The notes under the pieces were generated by a model, which was given only the letters and a program-made list of their open reading frames with translations, was not told where the DNA came from and searched no databases. From Cyathus striatus (lineage: Eukaryota; Basidiomycota; Agaricomycetes; Agaricales; Nidulariaceae), in NCBI GenBank assembly GCA_025738555.1, contig JAOVFP010000008.1:3844001-3908000 (forward strand): a stretch of 64,000 bases of DNA, written 5' to 3'. The position numbers were made by a program, and so were the translations under genes. Below are positions 12,906 to 27,278 of this stretch, one piece after another (within the stretch, counting starts at the first letter, position 1; the number at the start of each line of letters is the position of its first letter).

Positions 12906-15089
12906 GAGGCTTTAAGTACCATCTGACATTTTTATTTTCAATCGGCGCGGTTGTCGACTTGCTTCAAGATACTTTTTACGGACAACACCTAGGCGCACTT
13001 TCGGGATGTCATCATAGCGGCGCTCTTTCGGGATGGCAGTCTCGCCCTTCTGTACTGTATTATTCTTCTCGGGGACCTGACCTCCGCGCGTGATTTCTTG
13101 CACTCCGCATTGGTCGCCTGACCTGCATCTGAAGCATATTCCAATGATCAGGTACATAGGGAACTATTGTCTATGGCTATCCCGCAGATATGAAATACGT
13201 TCAGATTCGACATGCTTCAGGAGGCTCCGGATGGCTTCTGCAAAGGAATATCTAAAACGGGACGAAAATCCTAATTCGTTCCTGATTCTTGCACCATATC
13301 ATCTAAAACATGCTTCATATCTCAGCAATTGTGGACTATTTTTTGCTTTATCTTGTAATATCTCGACGATGCTCTTTGGATACTCCTTACGCCATGAATT
13401 ACTCGCCAAGTGCTAGCAAACTGTGGATATACTCACGAAACTTCTTTCTCCGGGTCATCCGGATTTCGGTAAAACCTCACTGGTGCAATCTTCGCCCATG
13501 GAAACATTCTATCTGTTTTGTCTCGAAATAAATCTGACCATCTATCATTCCAACTTCGGGTATAAGATATCTCCCTCCACCTTCTTTGACAGTTAGGTAA
13601 GAGACTCATATAAAGCTCGAAATAAATATTGGCAAGTGCAGTCAGGCTTCTTCCGTCCAGCGTCCATTTGATGCGTCGGCCCTATGTATGCAAAACCTGC
13701 GTTTGATACGGACGGATCTGGCGGTTATTCATGACGTGGTACATTCATCAAAGCTGGCGCCATGCCATCTCCCAACTCTTGGGTGACGCTGTATCTAAGG
13801 CGAAGAAACTATCGTATTTATTTGCGTGTGCAACTGAGGGAAAACCGCTTTTCCCATGTGAGTGAATTTCCTCCTCCACCTGACATGCCACTGCGAACCT
13901 TGACGCAAACAAGCCACCACCGTTATCTTCAACTAGCAAAAATCGCGCGGTCTCGTATCGTTTTATATGGTATGGGGTTGTGGTTTTTGCCATACTAGTA
14001 CTACTCTCATGCGAATGTCAGCGCGGCTTGACTCATGCCGACGCAGCCGACTGCACTTCAAGGACGGAGGGGTTTCGAGGTTCAATCGTGTATACCTCAT
14101 AACTCTTTAAATCCATACTAATGAATGGGCGGAATTCTGATAAGAATAGTGCCCGAAAGAATAACTGAAAATTGTGATAATGCGGTAACGAAGCTTCGAC
14201 AAAACGGTGACGACGCGTGGAATTTTATAAACATACTTTTCGATGGGAAGTCGAATGAATGGGATTGATATTGAAAGTTATGATGATAGACCATAGTCCC
14301 GGGTATTTAAACGAGCACTGAGAGCTAACTTGGTGGTGACACTTACTACCAGCGTGATATGGGAGACTGAACATGCCTAATTCTTAGGACCAATTCTCTC
14401 TAATTATTTCTGCTTCAATTCAGAGCTGCATATGTGAAAGGGTCGACGTGTACTACGAGCTACACTGGCCTATCCTGTTGTGGTTTTGCTCCAGCATCGG
14501 AAACATTCTAGTTCTCAGTTCTATACTTGTCTGTCATATCTTAGCGGGAAAACATCAAGGTATTCAAAATTACTTGCTTATAATCCTTTATGCGTTTTTG
14601 ATGATCTACCTATTATGCGCCAGAAAGAGAGCCTATCTTACCTCACAAAAAGCAATTATTGAAATAATAATCTGATAAAGCCAGAGGAATCTACTATCGC
14701 AGCAGAAGTGAACTCTCACTGAGCCAGCTTTAAATGGGGTAATGAGGATAGGTTTTTACACGCTCAGATATAAGTACTCAAATCTATGCGTCATCTTATT
14801 GTGAATATGATTTATTGCTTCCTCATGCGCTGGTAACATCAAGAAAAAAAAGTTAAATATGTCTTGAATTTGATTAATAAAACCTGAATGCATAATTCAA
14901 TGCAATCGCCATTCTAAATTTAAACCGCTGCCAAAGTGGCCGCCACGCCTACACTACCCTAGTGCCCACTAGTACTACCTGAGGACTCATCAAACATGCA
15001 ATTAAAATTACAATGGTATCAGTATTTCATATGTAGTACATTCCACTAAAGTTGTGATAATAAATAAAAGCCGGGACATTGATTATATC
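12906..15089. other. Intergenic stretch, no gene seen
   Basis: Open frames are short and AT-rich. An 81-codon frame on the minus strand (12912-13157) is rich in charged residues but has no recognised motif and no clear neighbouring exons. Confidence 0.45.
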
Positions 15090-15608
15090 TTAGTCCTCTA
15101 ACCAGCCTCCAGATTTTAGTAGTTGTCGAACTTCAGTTGTATCGGGTTTTATCTCCCCATTTAATGGAGCAAAATATTTTCGCACTTTTCCATTAGAAAA
15201 TAGGACAGGATAGAATAATCCTTCTCCCTGAATATGTGAATACGGGATTACTATGTGTATGTATGAGATCACTCTGATAGGCTAAAACCTACCTCTCTTG
15301 TTGGACCTTTTCTGGTTGTTTGGCCACTTACTTTTCCAGGGCGCCAGTTCCCTTCGGAAGTCTTTACCCATACCTCATCACCTTTCTAAAGATCAAATGA
15401 GGATTTTTTGAGTCATGGAAAAGATAACGTCGGTACTTACACGGAATGTGTATGAGCGGGCTTCATCGAGATCATATAGATCAAATTCATGAAGGGTCCC
15501 ATCGCTATCGCCATCACTCCAGTGTTCAAGTTCTTCCGGAGTAACGGCACGGAGCTTTGAGGGATATTCAGAATATGAGCTATGAGTATTTCGTCTAGTG
15601 GCAGGCAT
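15090..15608 (-). CDS. Small conserved-looking protein with SH3-barrel-like core, three exons
   Basis: Three exons join cleanly. Exon 1 (15608-15441) gives MPATRRNTHSSYSEYPSKL through EARSYTFR before GTAAGT. Exon 2 (from 15385) gives KGDEVWVKTSEGNWRPGKVS and ends PTRE. Exon 3 gives GEGLFYPVLFSNGKVRKYFA, then PLNGEIKPDT, and stops at 15090. The product is about 130 residues, acidic in the middle, with alternating hydrophobic residues (VWVK...W.PGKV...FYPVLF...RKYF). Such a pattern resembles small beta-barrels of the Tudor, PWWP or chromo-barrel class. I do not recognise the family. That fold is inference, and no function is proposed. All three junctions keep frame with consensus donors and acceptors, which strongly supports a functional gene. 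Confidence 0.7.
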
Positions 15609-16447
15609 AATTCGCTACAGTAGGTAGTGTAGTAAGGAGTATCGAAATCTTTTGATAAAGGGCTTTGTATATGTAGTAAAGTAGGGGGGCGATCAAGGGT
15701 TTGAGGTTGCACTGATGGGACACTGCAACCCTTTATAGCAGCGGATGAATGGCCCACGCGTTGTAAGCATGATTCCTTGTTGTATCAATGCGTGTACAGC
15801 TTCGGGCACAGGCTCAGCGAATTAAACAAAGCCATTGAAATCACAATAACCCAAATGGGAAACTGCTTTGCCTTGTCATTCAGCTCATTGTTCAAACGCA
15901 AATAAAGTATTTAATGGAGTTTTTCAACCATTTGAGAAATAAAATATCAATGACACGCTGGTGATCCACAACGAGTCAGATGCCAGCCACTGGACTCACT
16001 GAGCACTTATATAGCTTCCTAATCCTGTTTTTGTATTACATCGCTTTGAATAACAATGATTGATACAGATTTGCTAACAGCAAGCTTATAATAAGCACAA
16101 TGGAAGCTTCGAGCAACGTACACTGTACACTATACAGCACATTCGAGCACAATTAAGTACAGCACTTAGTGAGGTAGCCGAAGGCTTCGATTGCTAACAT
16201 GCACATACTTACTGCGTAAGACGCCGATGGTTTTAATTGATTCCTGATGTAAGACAATTGCTTGCTGTGTAATAGAAATATGAAAACTGTAATATTACAT
16301 ATCCTTGTAAACAAATACATGTTAGAGAGCAATTTGCTGGATTGAAAAACTTGAAAAATGAACTTGTACGTCCCTATGCAGCACTATTAAACAACATTTC
16401 CAAGCCCAGATCCTGCATAACAACTACCACTGCTGTACTGCATGACT
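15609..16447. other. Intergenic stretch
   Basis: This holds the presumed promoter of the small gene at 15090-15608 and the 3' flank of CAND1. Nothing else is supported. Confidence 0.5.
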
Positions 16448-19400
16448 TTATCCGACCAGTTCCTTGAATTCATTACCCCATGTTGCGTTCCTCTTTACTT
16501 CTTCAACAAAAATATCGAACTTCGGGTTTAAGCCAGGTGCTGCAACCTTGCTCAGCGCTGCCACGGCCCTAAGGGCACTCCTCTGTAGCTCGGCAGCACG
16601 CTCCAAGTCTTGCTTAACGGTATCCTTAGTTACCGTGGCACCTTTCATTGTCTTCTCCAACTGGGGAGTAGCCTCGTCAAGTCTTTGAGAAACAGACGCA
16701 GGAGCAACTTGGGAGAGGCGGAAGAGCATCATATGAGATATAACCTTAATCTCATCTGAATCATCCGAGAGACCGGGAAGGACACGTCCGAGAAATTCAT
16801 GTAAATCAAGTTTGGTTAAGCATGTGTCAAGCTGGCGGGAAGATTAGGTATGTTGGGTATAGTTCACTACATAGAACGTACCAGAGTGTACATGGTCTCA
16901 TATGCTGTTTTGCGGGCTTCAAGGCCTTCATCCACTTTGTGTGTCCATGGCCCCATTTGAACAGTACGGATAAGCTCTGGTTTAATAACTGTTTCGGCAT
17001 ACAGACTGGGAATGAGGCTGGATAGGTGATCTCGAACGAGATGAGGCTTGGTGCGCGCTGCTGAGTTCAAAGACGATAATGCGAGTCGGCGAACAGTCTA
17101 GAAAAAATGCCTTCAGTACACCGACCGAATATTCCGAATAAGATGACTTACAAGATCACTGTCGAGCATCAGAGACAAGAAGTCCACGAGGAGAGGGGCA
17201 AGAAGTTCGTCGTAAGATTGAGTTGTGTCAGCGAAAGTGTAGCGTATAGCGGAAACAACAGTTGCACGCGTAGCAGCACTCTGGTCTTTGATGCGATCCT
17301 ACATGAAAAAACTTAGAAAATAGATTACAGTCATATCTCTCTCACTTACATGCAACTGCGGCAGATACTTAGAGGGGTGTGTTGTGGCCAGTTTGCCTAA
17401 ACACGCGGCAGCAACGTTTCGTGTGGTTTCTTCTGCATTCTGGGAGTTCTCGAATAGTGGTGCCCACAACAAGTCTGCGACACCCTCAAGCTGGCCTTGA
17501 GGACAATGAGTCACGACCTGATCTCAGTCAGACAAAATAGCAGTCATCGAGAAGCGGAGAACTGACCTCCTTGGCGGCATGTAATGCCAACAATCTCTTT
17601 GAAGGCTCATTTTCCACCATCTTGAGAATTGCAGGCAAGAATTGATGCAAGTTACCCACAGCTATGTTTCCGGCAGCAAAGGCAGCAGCAGATCGGATCT
17701 CTTCTTGATCAGCTGCAAAGTGGTCAATAACATTGTTGAAAATATCAACTTGAGGTGACATGTCACTAGGTAAGCGCATACGTTTAGCATTATCGAACTT
17801 GTGAAAGAACCAAACGGACACACATGAACCGCCCAAGTTCGCCGACAATCATCAAGCTCAACGTCACCAGAGAAGGCTTAGCTTTCGAGGTTCTCTGAAA
17901 TATCATTAGCAAAATTAACCGTAACCAAATGCTGGTCGTTGTATACCTTGATGTTCTTTGAATACTCAGCGATGGTTCCAGCAGCGACTGCTTGTTGGCT
18001 CTGTACGACTTGCGCAATGCATTTAGCCACGTTGGAAGGACTTGATTCAGCTTTAGGAGCTTTCTCTGCGGAGATTACGAGATTGGGTACAACATGAGTA
18101 GCAATCTGATTGTCAGCTTGGACGAGGGCAGAGAAGAATCTAAAGAGTGCTTCAAGAGCAGATCCAGCCACAAGAGGGGAATGCGCGATGTTGTAGATCT
18201 CTCCTAGAAGATCACGCTCAACTTCGGGGAACGTTGTGATGGGAGAAAGTTCAAGGAGGAGCGCAAGGGTGGAAAGCGCATGGGAAAGCAGAGATATATC
18301 TGATGTAGTGAGATATGGCTTCACCTGTGGAATGATGATAGCTGATAGATCCGCTGGAATGCCAGACGCGTAGCTATCAAATGTACGTCATTATAGAATC
18401 ACTATTTGTTACAAATACACATACCTCTTCAAGAGAACATTCAAGGCCCCGAAGACCTCAGCCTTCCCAAGTCTTCCGCTTTTCTTCAACAATCCCAATG
18501 TCCAATCAACACAACCATTGACCCACTGATCATCAACGGGCACCTCTGTTGCAACTTTAGCGACAACCTTAACCGCACCTTCTGTCTTGCCAGAGGTTCT
18601 ACAAATGTACTCCCATTCTTTCCTGTCATGCCTCTTGACAATATCTGTAGCGCAGATCCAAAGATCGGCAATGCAGTCTTCGGCGCATGAGCGAACCTCA
18701 GAGTCTGTGTCATGCGCTGCAAGACGAGACAATGCCTGATTGTACACGGCTTCGGCCCACGCTTCCGACTTCACTGGTTTTGTAGAGTTGAGAAGGGCAG
18801 AAAATACCCGGAATGTCTCGGACGCAATACGAGGATGACGTTCAGCTATGGACTTCAGCAAGACGGGAGTAAGAACAGGAAGTGAGCTAGAGAAGGTGGA
18901 AGGATCGTGAGTTGCAAAGAACAGCCCAAGGAATGACAAGGTAGTAAGGTGAAGAGTAGAGGTCGAAGTGCTTGGGGACTGGGAAAGTATAGTCTTGCAA
19001 GTTGTGACGATTGCAGAAACTTGAGTGGTCAGCGAGCCGGGAAGGACGCCAAGAAGCGAGTGAAGGAGGCTAAAGCCTGCTTGCAAAGTAGCTGACGACG
19101 TCTTGGAACTCTTGAGTTGACTAAGAAGCACCTTGGACAGAGAAGGAACTTGAGATTTGAGAAGTGTATACGGGGATTCCTCGAGATCCATTGTCTCCTC
19201 TGTATCTCGCTTTCGTTTTCCTCGTGGGCTAGAGTCTCCAGAATTTTGAGGAATTCCGCCGTATACACCGGTCTGGTTGAGAAGAATGCCATAGGTTGCC
19301 CAGACCTCCAGACGAACTGTTTCCTCACGATCACTAAATCTTGAGACAAGAACAGGCGATACATCCTTATAAATAGACACCAGAAGTTCGGGACGAGTAG

Positions 19401-20906
19401 CAATAATAGCTGCAAGAAGTTTGGTGGCAGAGCGACGGATCTTGTACGATGTATCCTCATCGTCGGAATACCTGGTTAAATTCAAAATGCAAGAATAGCA
19501 ATTTTACGAATGGAACTTACTCGTCAAGTCCATCATCATCATCATCTTCTTCATCGGCATCGGCCATTTCTTCGTCTTCATCATCTCCAGCATAGTTCTA
19601 GCATAATTGTAAAAAAAAAACTTAGGATGAATGCTGCGTGAAAAGGGACCTACAGGATCATATTTGATGAATTGATTTCCAGCAATAATAATTGAGCTGA
19701 GATATTGCGTAATCTCAGCGGGACACCTCAACACTAATGCCTCGAGCGCCTACGACAAGGTAAGACCTCTGTCATGTAGAGGATTAGAGAATACACACCT
19801 GTAAGCAACTTTCTCTAAGCTCTTCGTCGTCTTTCTCCTTTGCCTGTAGAATACCAGGAATGATTTGATCTAATACTGGCGCTATTTGTAGGGGCGAATG
19901 GCGAGCGATAGCTGCAACGAGCTGTATAGTTGTACGCTGCCTGTCAATGCTTGCGGAAGGACTCAAGTTAGGGAACACATCGTCCCTCAGAAGTTGGGAA
20001 AAAGTTCAGGACTTGAGATAGGGATGAACTGTGAAAGTGTTAAAATGGCGCGTTTGCGGACTACGGGACGCTGATGAGAAAGAAGAGGTGGAAGGACGGC
20101 AAGCGGTGGTGGGTTCAACCCAGATGAGAGATTGTTAGGGAATCGGCTGATTAGAATAGACAAAATCGAAAGAGTCTCCACGAGCGCCTCAGATGGAGTG
20201 TCAGGCTAACGTTCAGATCAATACTAAGCATAAGTCTACAAGTGAGCAGTGCAGACGTACGCTTTGGATTTGGATTAGAAGCTTGGGAGCGAGTTTTGCA
20301 CACGCCAAACCAGCGACCTTGCCATCTGGAGGAAGTTCAGCAGTGATGGTTTTTAAGGCTTAAAAGTTCTTTGTATAAGTATAAAATATATCGTAAGACA
20401 CCATTACGCAGTGCGCACCAAGGCCGGAAATATCTCGCAATTCTTCATCCTTTCCACCGGAGAAATCGATCAATTTATCAACAACTAGTTCCATCTGTGT
20501 CGGGCGCAGGATTTTGATCAACTGCCCTAAGCTGTACCATATTATGGTATCTGGGTAACGAATAAGTTTCAAATACGTACCATTTAACTGCCTGATTCTT
20601 GACTTCCGATATCTTATCTTCTACGAGAGAAAGCACCTGCTTTAAAACCTTGTTCTCGACAGATTCATCGCCAACGAAGGAATTAGGATCCGTCTTGATC
20701 TCGTTCATCAAGTCATTCAGACCCATGAACCTACATATCAGTGGTGGGTTTAGATGCGTAATTAACGAGAAAACGCGTCGCCACTCACCTGAAGTCCTGG
20801 TCCGGTGACTGCATCTACAGGCAGGAGTGGATCAGACATATCTTCTTATGTGAAAGGTCAAACATACCTTTTCGATGAGACTGTTCATAAGATATCCTTT
20901 CGTCAT
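16448..20906 (-). CDS. CAND1: Cullin-associated NEDD8-dissociated protein 1 (CAND1/TIP120)
   Basis: CAND1 is an all-HEAT-repeat protein that binds unneddylated cullin-RING ligases and exchanges their substrate receptors. The N-terminus MTKGYLMNSLIEK joins, after an intron, to MQSPDQDFRFMGLNDLMNEI. This matches the family start, which fixes the ATG at 20904-20906. HEAT-repeat segments follow, such as EDKISEVKNQAVKW, DEELRDISGLG and VRKRAILTLSQF. An acidic DE-rich loop (about 19500-19590), which is usual in CAND1, precedes DEDTSYKIRRSATKLL. One long exon covers 19485-18421. The C-terminal TIP120 domain ends in APASVSQRLDEATPQLEK...FKELVG with TAA at 16448-16450. Roughly ten or more short introns interrupt the rest. 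The frame is intact throughout as far as I can follow, so the gene looks functional. It is divergent from BCP1. Confidence 0.93.
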
Positions 20907-21132
20907 GTTGAAGAATTATCCGAAATGAATGAAAGAGAATGGGAGAAAGAGAGGATGATTACCGTTGAATGTGGAGAGCGCGAGTTCAGTAGCCTTAGGA
21001 TGCTCAATATAATAACACGTGATCACTAAGTAGTCTTTATTTAATTTTGAGATAAGCGCTGTAAATATGAGTACACACGGTTCAATTAGACTCTTCCTTT
21101 ACTCTGCTCTCCACTAGCTCTCACTTCTACAA
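20907..21132. promoter_or_regulatory. Bidirectional promoter between CAND1 and BCP1
   Basis: Only 226 bp separate the start codons of two divergent housekeeping genes. The segment therefore has to hold both core promoters. There is a CACGTGA E-box-like word near 21017. No TATA box is evident. Confidence 0.6.
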
Positions 21133-22211
21133 ATGTCTAAAAGGAAGCAGTCAAACAACGAAGGATCTGATTCTGACTCGTCCGACGTCGTATGTCTCTC
21201 ACAAATATCATTTTTCCTCGCCTCATTCAACTTAGTAGAGCTTGATCGACGTCGACTTTGACTTTTGCGATCCTAATCCGGACGTTGATTATCATGCAAT
21301 TAAGAGATTACTCTCTCAGCTTTTTCAGCGTGATGCTGAGACGTTCCACTTGCATGAACTTACTGAGCTCATTTTGAGTCAGCCCAAGGTGGGTTCGACT
21401 ATTAAAACTGATGGAACAGAGAGCGATCCGTATGCAGTTTTGACGGTGTTGAATATGCATCTACATCACGTATGTTTGTTTCTACGTCCAATTTCTAAAA
21501 GACCCTCATCATTTTTAGCAACATCCTTCCATGAAAGCCATCGCTAACTATTGCCTTGAAAAAGCATCGAGCGATTCAGCGTTCCATAGCACTCTTAACG
21601 CTCTTTTCTCACAAAACCAACATCATGTTGGGCTGGTCGTGTGCGAGAGATTGATAAACATGCCTGTTCAAGTTATACCTCCCATGTACCGTATGCTAGG
21701 TGATGAAGTAAAGCGAGCCGTTGAGGAGGCAAGCCTATCTGTTCTGTCGAGTGTATGACTCACAATACTGATATTTTGATTCATAGAACGAGCCGTACAC
21801 ATTCTCTCATCTTCTTTTTATATCCCGCACATACCATCTCACACCAGATGAGGAATCGGCTCTCTACAACTCCGCTTCAGCTCGCAACGGAAAAAACAAA
21901 ACGAAAAAGACGAAACGCACTCAGCCATCTACTGCTGAGGTTGCTCCTCCCGCCGATGGGATTTTTTCGTTTCACCCCGAGGACGAAGTTATAAAGCAGG
22001 TGTGTGGTCTTACTTGGCTATTGTTTCTCTGGCGACTGATGAAATGAAGGCCACTGTACATACCCTAGACTATACCTTCACAACAGCTGCTCCTGAGCCT
22101 CGCGATAGAGAGTCGTTTGGACTAGACACAAGGGGTAGGATGATGCTTGTTCCTGCGGAGAGATTCGAAGAGCTAGTACAGAAAATGCTGGAGGTGTATT
22201 CGGTCAGCTGA
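21133..22211 (+). CDS. BCP1: BCP1/BCCIP family nuclear protein
   Basis: BCP1 is the yeast BCCIP homologue, a nuclear protein required for Mss4 export and chaperoning of ribosomal protein Rpl23 (uL14). Exon 1 (MSKRKQSNNEGSDSDSSD) is acidic and Ser-rich as in the family. Then come SLIDVDFDFCDPNPDVDYHA, the helical segment LLSQLFQRDAETFHLHELTE, PSMKAIANYCLEKA, and NQHHVGLVVCERLINMPVQV followed by IPPMYRMLGDEV. A Lys-rich loop (KNKTKKTKRTQ) precedes FSFHPEDEVIKQ. The C-terminus carries FGLDTRGRMMLVP and ends ...MLEVYSVS at a stop at 22209-22211. Four or five short introns are spliced in frame. The start is at 21133, and the order and length agree with the family, so the gene appears intact. It is tandem with DIB1, which begins 235 bp downstream. 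Confidence 0.92.
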
Positions 22212-22446
22212 AGAACCTGATGCGGCGCTGGGTGGATAAATTTCATTCTACTGTGATCGGAAAGTCCTTGCTATCTTGTAGTAGTGCTCTTTACTTTAGT
22301 GTTCTGAATCTATTTCGTGACAACAAAGGACGAGTTTTAGTTACGTCTACTATGAGTCCTCCCCTACAACCTCTGGTGCTCAGGTCACAGTCACATCACA
22401 AACACACGCGCCGTTGATTCCAGGACCCACCACCACCACTTAAGCA

Positions 22447-23084
22447 ATGTCCTATTTCCTTCCTCATCTCCCTTCAGGCTGGCACGTAGACGAAGCCATC
22501 AAATCCGAAGAAGACCGTGTCGTTGTTATCCGCTTCGGGCATGACTGGGACTCACAATGTATGGTCATGGACGAGTCGCTCTACGCTGTTGCAGAGAAGG
22601 TGCAGAACTTTGCTGTGATTTATCTCGTGGACATTACAGAGGTTCCGGATTTCAATAAGGTGTGTTGTTTTTCTTATTTCTAATGAAGGCTGACGAGAAG
22701 AATAGATGTACGAATTATATGACGCGTGCACGGTCATGTTCTTTTATCGCAATAAGCATATTATGATTGATTTGGGGACCGGTAACAATAATAAGATGTA
22801 TGTTCACCCGTTTTCTATGGTACCTCTCTCTGCTAACATACAATAATTTGTAGTAATTGGGCTATGGACAATAAACAAGAAGTAACAAAACCCCCCTTCA
22901 CTTATTTGATAAGGTCTAACGAATATATGTGTTAGCTCATTGATATCATCGAGACCGTATACCGTGGAGCATCGAAGGGTCGTGGTTTGGTTGTCTCTCC
23001 AAAGGGTATGCTCTCTTATCGTTCTTAGCCTGAGGCCTTTGTTGATTGGTGCATCTAGACTATTCCACCAGGTATAGATATTAG
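22447..23084 (+). CDS. DIB1: Spliceosomal U5/U4-U6.U5 protein DIB1 (thioredoxin-like 4A)
   Basis: DIB1 is a thioredoxin-fold protein of the U4/U6.U5 tri-snRNP and is essential for pre-mRNA splicing. It is one of the most conserved eukaryotic proteins. The sequence is unmistakable: MSYFLPHLPSGWHVDEAI, VVVIRFGHDWDSQCMVMDE, IYLVDITEVPDFNKMYELYD, TVMFFYRNKHIMIDLGTGNN, NWAMDNKQELIDIIETVYRG, GRGLVVSPKDYSTRYRY, with TAG at 23082-23084. The length of about 142 residues is exactly that of the family. Five exons are joined by four short introns. Introns follow NFAVIYLVDITEVPDFNK, NNNKI, NKQE and SPK. The gene looks intact. Confidence 0.97.
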
Positions 23085-23918
23085 ACAAGAAGGATCAATG
23101 GATACGTTACGATTGCAATCTATATCGATGCCGGTGGATACGGACAATTCGAACGATTGTACAGTGTATGTCTGGATTGCTATGTGTACTTTATGAGATG
23201 TTGCTTTGTGATTTGCAGGTTGAGATCTATGCGAGTGCACTTGGAAAACACTCAACCCCGAGCCATTGAAAGGCCTTTTGAGATTAACGCGATGCGCTAG
23301 CAAGATGTGCTTGAACTTTTGCCCTGTAGCTAGTTTTAAGATTGACTTTGTCCCATTTTACAGCGGGCTTTTCAATCGCAAGAAAACTTTGAACTTGGTA
23401 AATATTGCAGCGAGATGGGACAATGCTTATAGCGAATGATCCTATTTAACAGCATCTACTGCACCAGTGCTGTGGTATGTATATTACCGTAGCATCGTTC
23501 CTTTCGCCATAGTAGTACCAGTCCATATCGATCCATCGGCCCAGTATACTCCCAGCATCACTTTGCTCTCCCCATCACATCTTAAACCATATCTCTAGTA
23601 CCCGCAACCACCCCGGTGCTCCAGTCCAACGGCATTGTCATTCTCAGCTCTATAGTATGATCCATACCAGTGCGCTAATAGTTCTTTCGTGTATGACTAC
23701 AAGCAGGGTTATCGCTGATTCATCCCGTTCACTTGGATCGTGGAAAGACCCAAGTTCCAGGATACCCAGGATACCGGGATTGTGGGTACTACACAAGGAT
23801 GTGGTTGGGCGTTTACATACTAAAGATGGTGTTCATTAGATACGACATAGATATGTAAAGGAAATCCATCTACCTCTTTTGATGGGTGCAAAAACGAGAT
23901 ATCAGTATATCACGCGTA
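23085..23918. other. DIB1 3' region and intergenic spacer
   Basis: About 830 bp lie between the DIB1 stop and the end of the opposing GON7 gene. Only short, unsupported frames are present. The first 200-300 bp probably form the DIB1 3' UTR. Confidence 0.5.
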
Positions 23919-24209
23919 TCACGCTTCCTCCTCATCCACCTCCTCGTCTTCTTCATCAGCCTCATCACCAGTTTTCCCTTTAGGCTCTTTCGTCACTTCA
24001 GCCTTCCCAACTGCATCTCTCCACTTCGTAAGGTCATCACCAATCTTGTCTTTTGCTTCCTTTATCGCATCGTGCAGAGCGCCGTAGTACGCTTTCTGGC
24101 CTTCTTTCTCTATTTTAACGGGGAAGCTGAGCATCGATGCAGTAGATAAGCCTTCCGGTGTAGGTCCAGCGGGCGGATTGAGGTTGTATGTGATGGATAT
24201 TGCCGACAT
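23919..24209 (-). CDS. GON7: EKC/KEOPS complex subunit GON7
   Basis: A single-exon 96-residue protein. GON7 is the small, partly disordered fifth subunit of fungal KEOPS, which makes the universal t6A37 tRNA modification and affects telomeres. The visible family pattern is an N-terminal beta stretch (ISITYNLNPPAGPTPEG), a helix with YYGALHDAIKEAKDKIGDDL, the signature TKWRDAVGKAE, and a strongly acidic C-terminal tail (DEADEEDEEVDEEEA). The length matches known fungal GON7. The start ATG at 24207-24209 is the only plausible one. Because the family is short and diverged, confidence is a little below that of the neighbouring genes. Confidence 0.82.
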   Translation of the reverse strand: MSAISITYNLNPPAGPTPEGLSTASMLSFPVKIEKEGQKAYYGALHDAIKEAKDKIGDDLTKWRDAVGKAEVTKEPKGKTGDEADEEDEEVDEEEA

Positions 24210-24906
24210 GATGGTGGTAAGTAAAGATCTTCGTCGATAGACATCAAGTCCTCACTGCTCAGGAGGAATGTCGGGGATATGTGTTTATCCTTATTGTCCA
24301 ACAACTTCCGCCTATTTTGTCACTTTTTCTCCGGCTCGAAATTGACTCGAAATGCTTGCGAAATGCACTTCATTACCTTGTCATTACCCATAGGTGTCCA
24401 CATCGTTGGTTAAATGCAACTAAGAAGGGTAAGGACAGATATAAGCAATACCGAGATTTGTGCGATCCCGGAGATTTCAGATCATTTTCTAAATTTGTAG
24501 TGCTCTGAGTTAATTTCGAGGGTTGGTCAAGGGTTGGAGTAAGTAATGAGGATAACATTAGTAGTATACAAAAAACAGACAAAATATGTATGAAATAAAT
24601 CACATAATTAAAATTAAAATTTCCGAAACCAAATCTTGTGCTAGCAGGGCGAGCGCCGAGCGGTGTAAGATAAGGTGCATGAGTAAAATATGTACGATCT
24701 ACTGGCGCCTCCCTGCACCTCCGCACGCCAATTGAAGATGGCTTTGATAAATAGACTACAACAGAAAGCTCGCTGAGGCAAGCGACGCGTTCGCAAACTG
24801 TAAGTAGCAGTTGCCCTCATCGCTTCCTACGACGACCACGATGGTAGGCTTTGGAATCCATCTCGCAATACACGCCATTTAACACTATCTGCTATAGGCT
24901 GCAACA
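24210..24906. promoter_or_regulatory. Divergent intergenic region between GON7 and RVB2
   Basis: About 700 bp between start codons hold both promoters. Short open frames on both strands (for example 24373-24726 -) have no recognisable content. Confidence 0.45.
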
Positions 24907-26845
<1,939 letters not shown>

Positions 26846-27053
26846 GCGTCAGTGCCTGAATTTGGGGTAGATGCGGGGAAGTGACATAGATGATAGATAT
26901 GAATTGTTGTCGGGCGTAAGATCCGGGTGCTGCACTACATAACTACCTGATTTTTTGGCTGAAACTTTTGTTATTGTCTAGGAAATGTATTCAGCATTTA
27001 TTGTAGTGCCGAGCCATAAATATTGTTGTCTACAGCTGGATAAAGCAGTAGGA

Positions 27054-27278
27054 TCATCTCGGTGTTCCATTTTTATCGTTGACTCTGAGTACTATATATT
27101 GCGTAGCACTCACTTTTCCCTTGTCCTCCTTGAGCCATAGAGGAAATTCATCGCTCTTTTGAAAATAACCTGACTCGCTGCTAGGTTTTGTGACTTTTTG
27201 GAGTTCATGTATCCTCTTAGGAGAGCGTGAATGGTCTCTAGGGCTTTTTGAACGAGAGCGAGAACGACGAGAGGGCAT
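27054..27278 (-). CDS. Short SR-rich ORF, possible remnant or truncated gene
   Basis: A 74-codon frame begins MPSRRSRSRSKSPRDHSRSP, an Arg/Ser-rich start typical of splicing-associated nuclear proteins. It continues SGYFQKSDEFPLWLKEDKGK. The FxxKSDEFxxWLKEDKG pattern resembles the start of a conserved domain, but the sequence then runs into RVNDKNGTPR and stops. A GTGAGT after KEDKGK could be a donor, but no acceptor gives a longer frame before the RVB2 3' end. It is therefore either a very short gene or the 5' remnant of a gene whose rest was lost. It sits tail to tail with RVB2. Confidence 0.4.
   Translation of the reverse strand: MPSRRSRSRSKSPRDHSRSPKRIHELQKVTKPSSESGYFQKSDEFPLWLKEDKGKVSATQYIVLRVNDKNGTPR

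Noticed and set aside
12912..13157. 81-codon charged open frame on the minus strand
   Set aside because: It has no motif, no splice partners and no promoter-like sequence on its upstream side.
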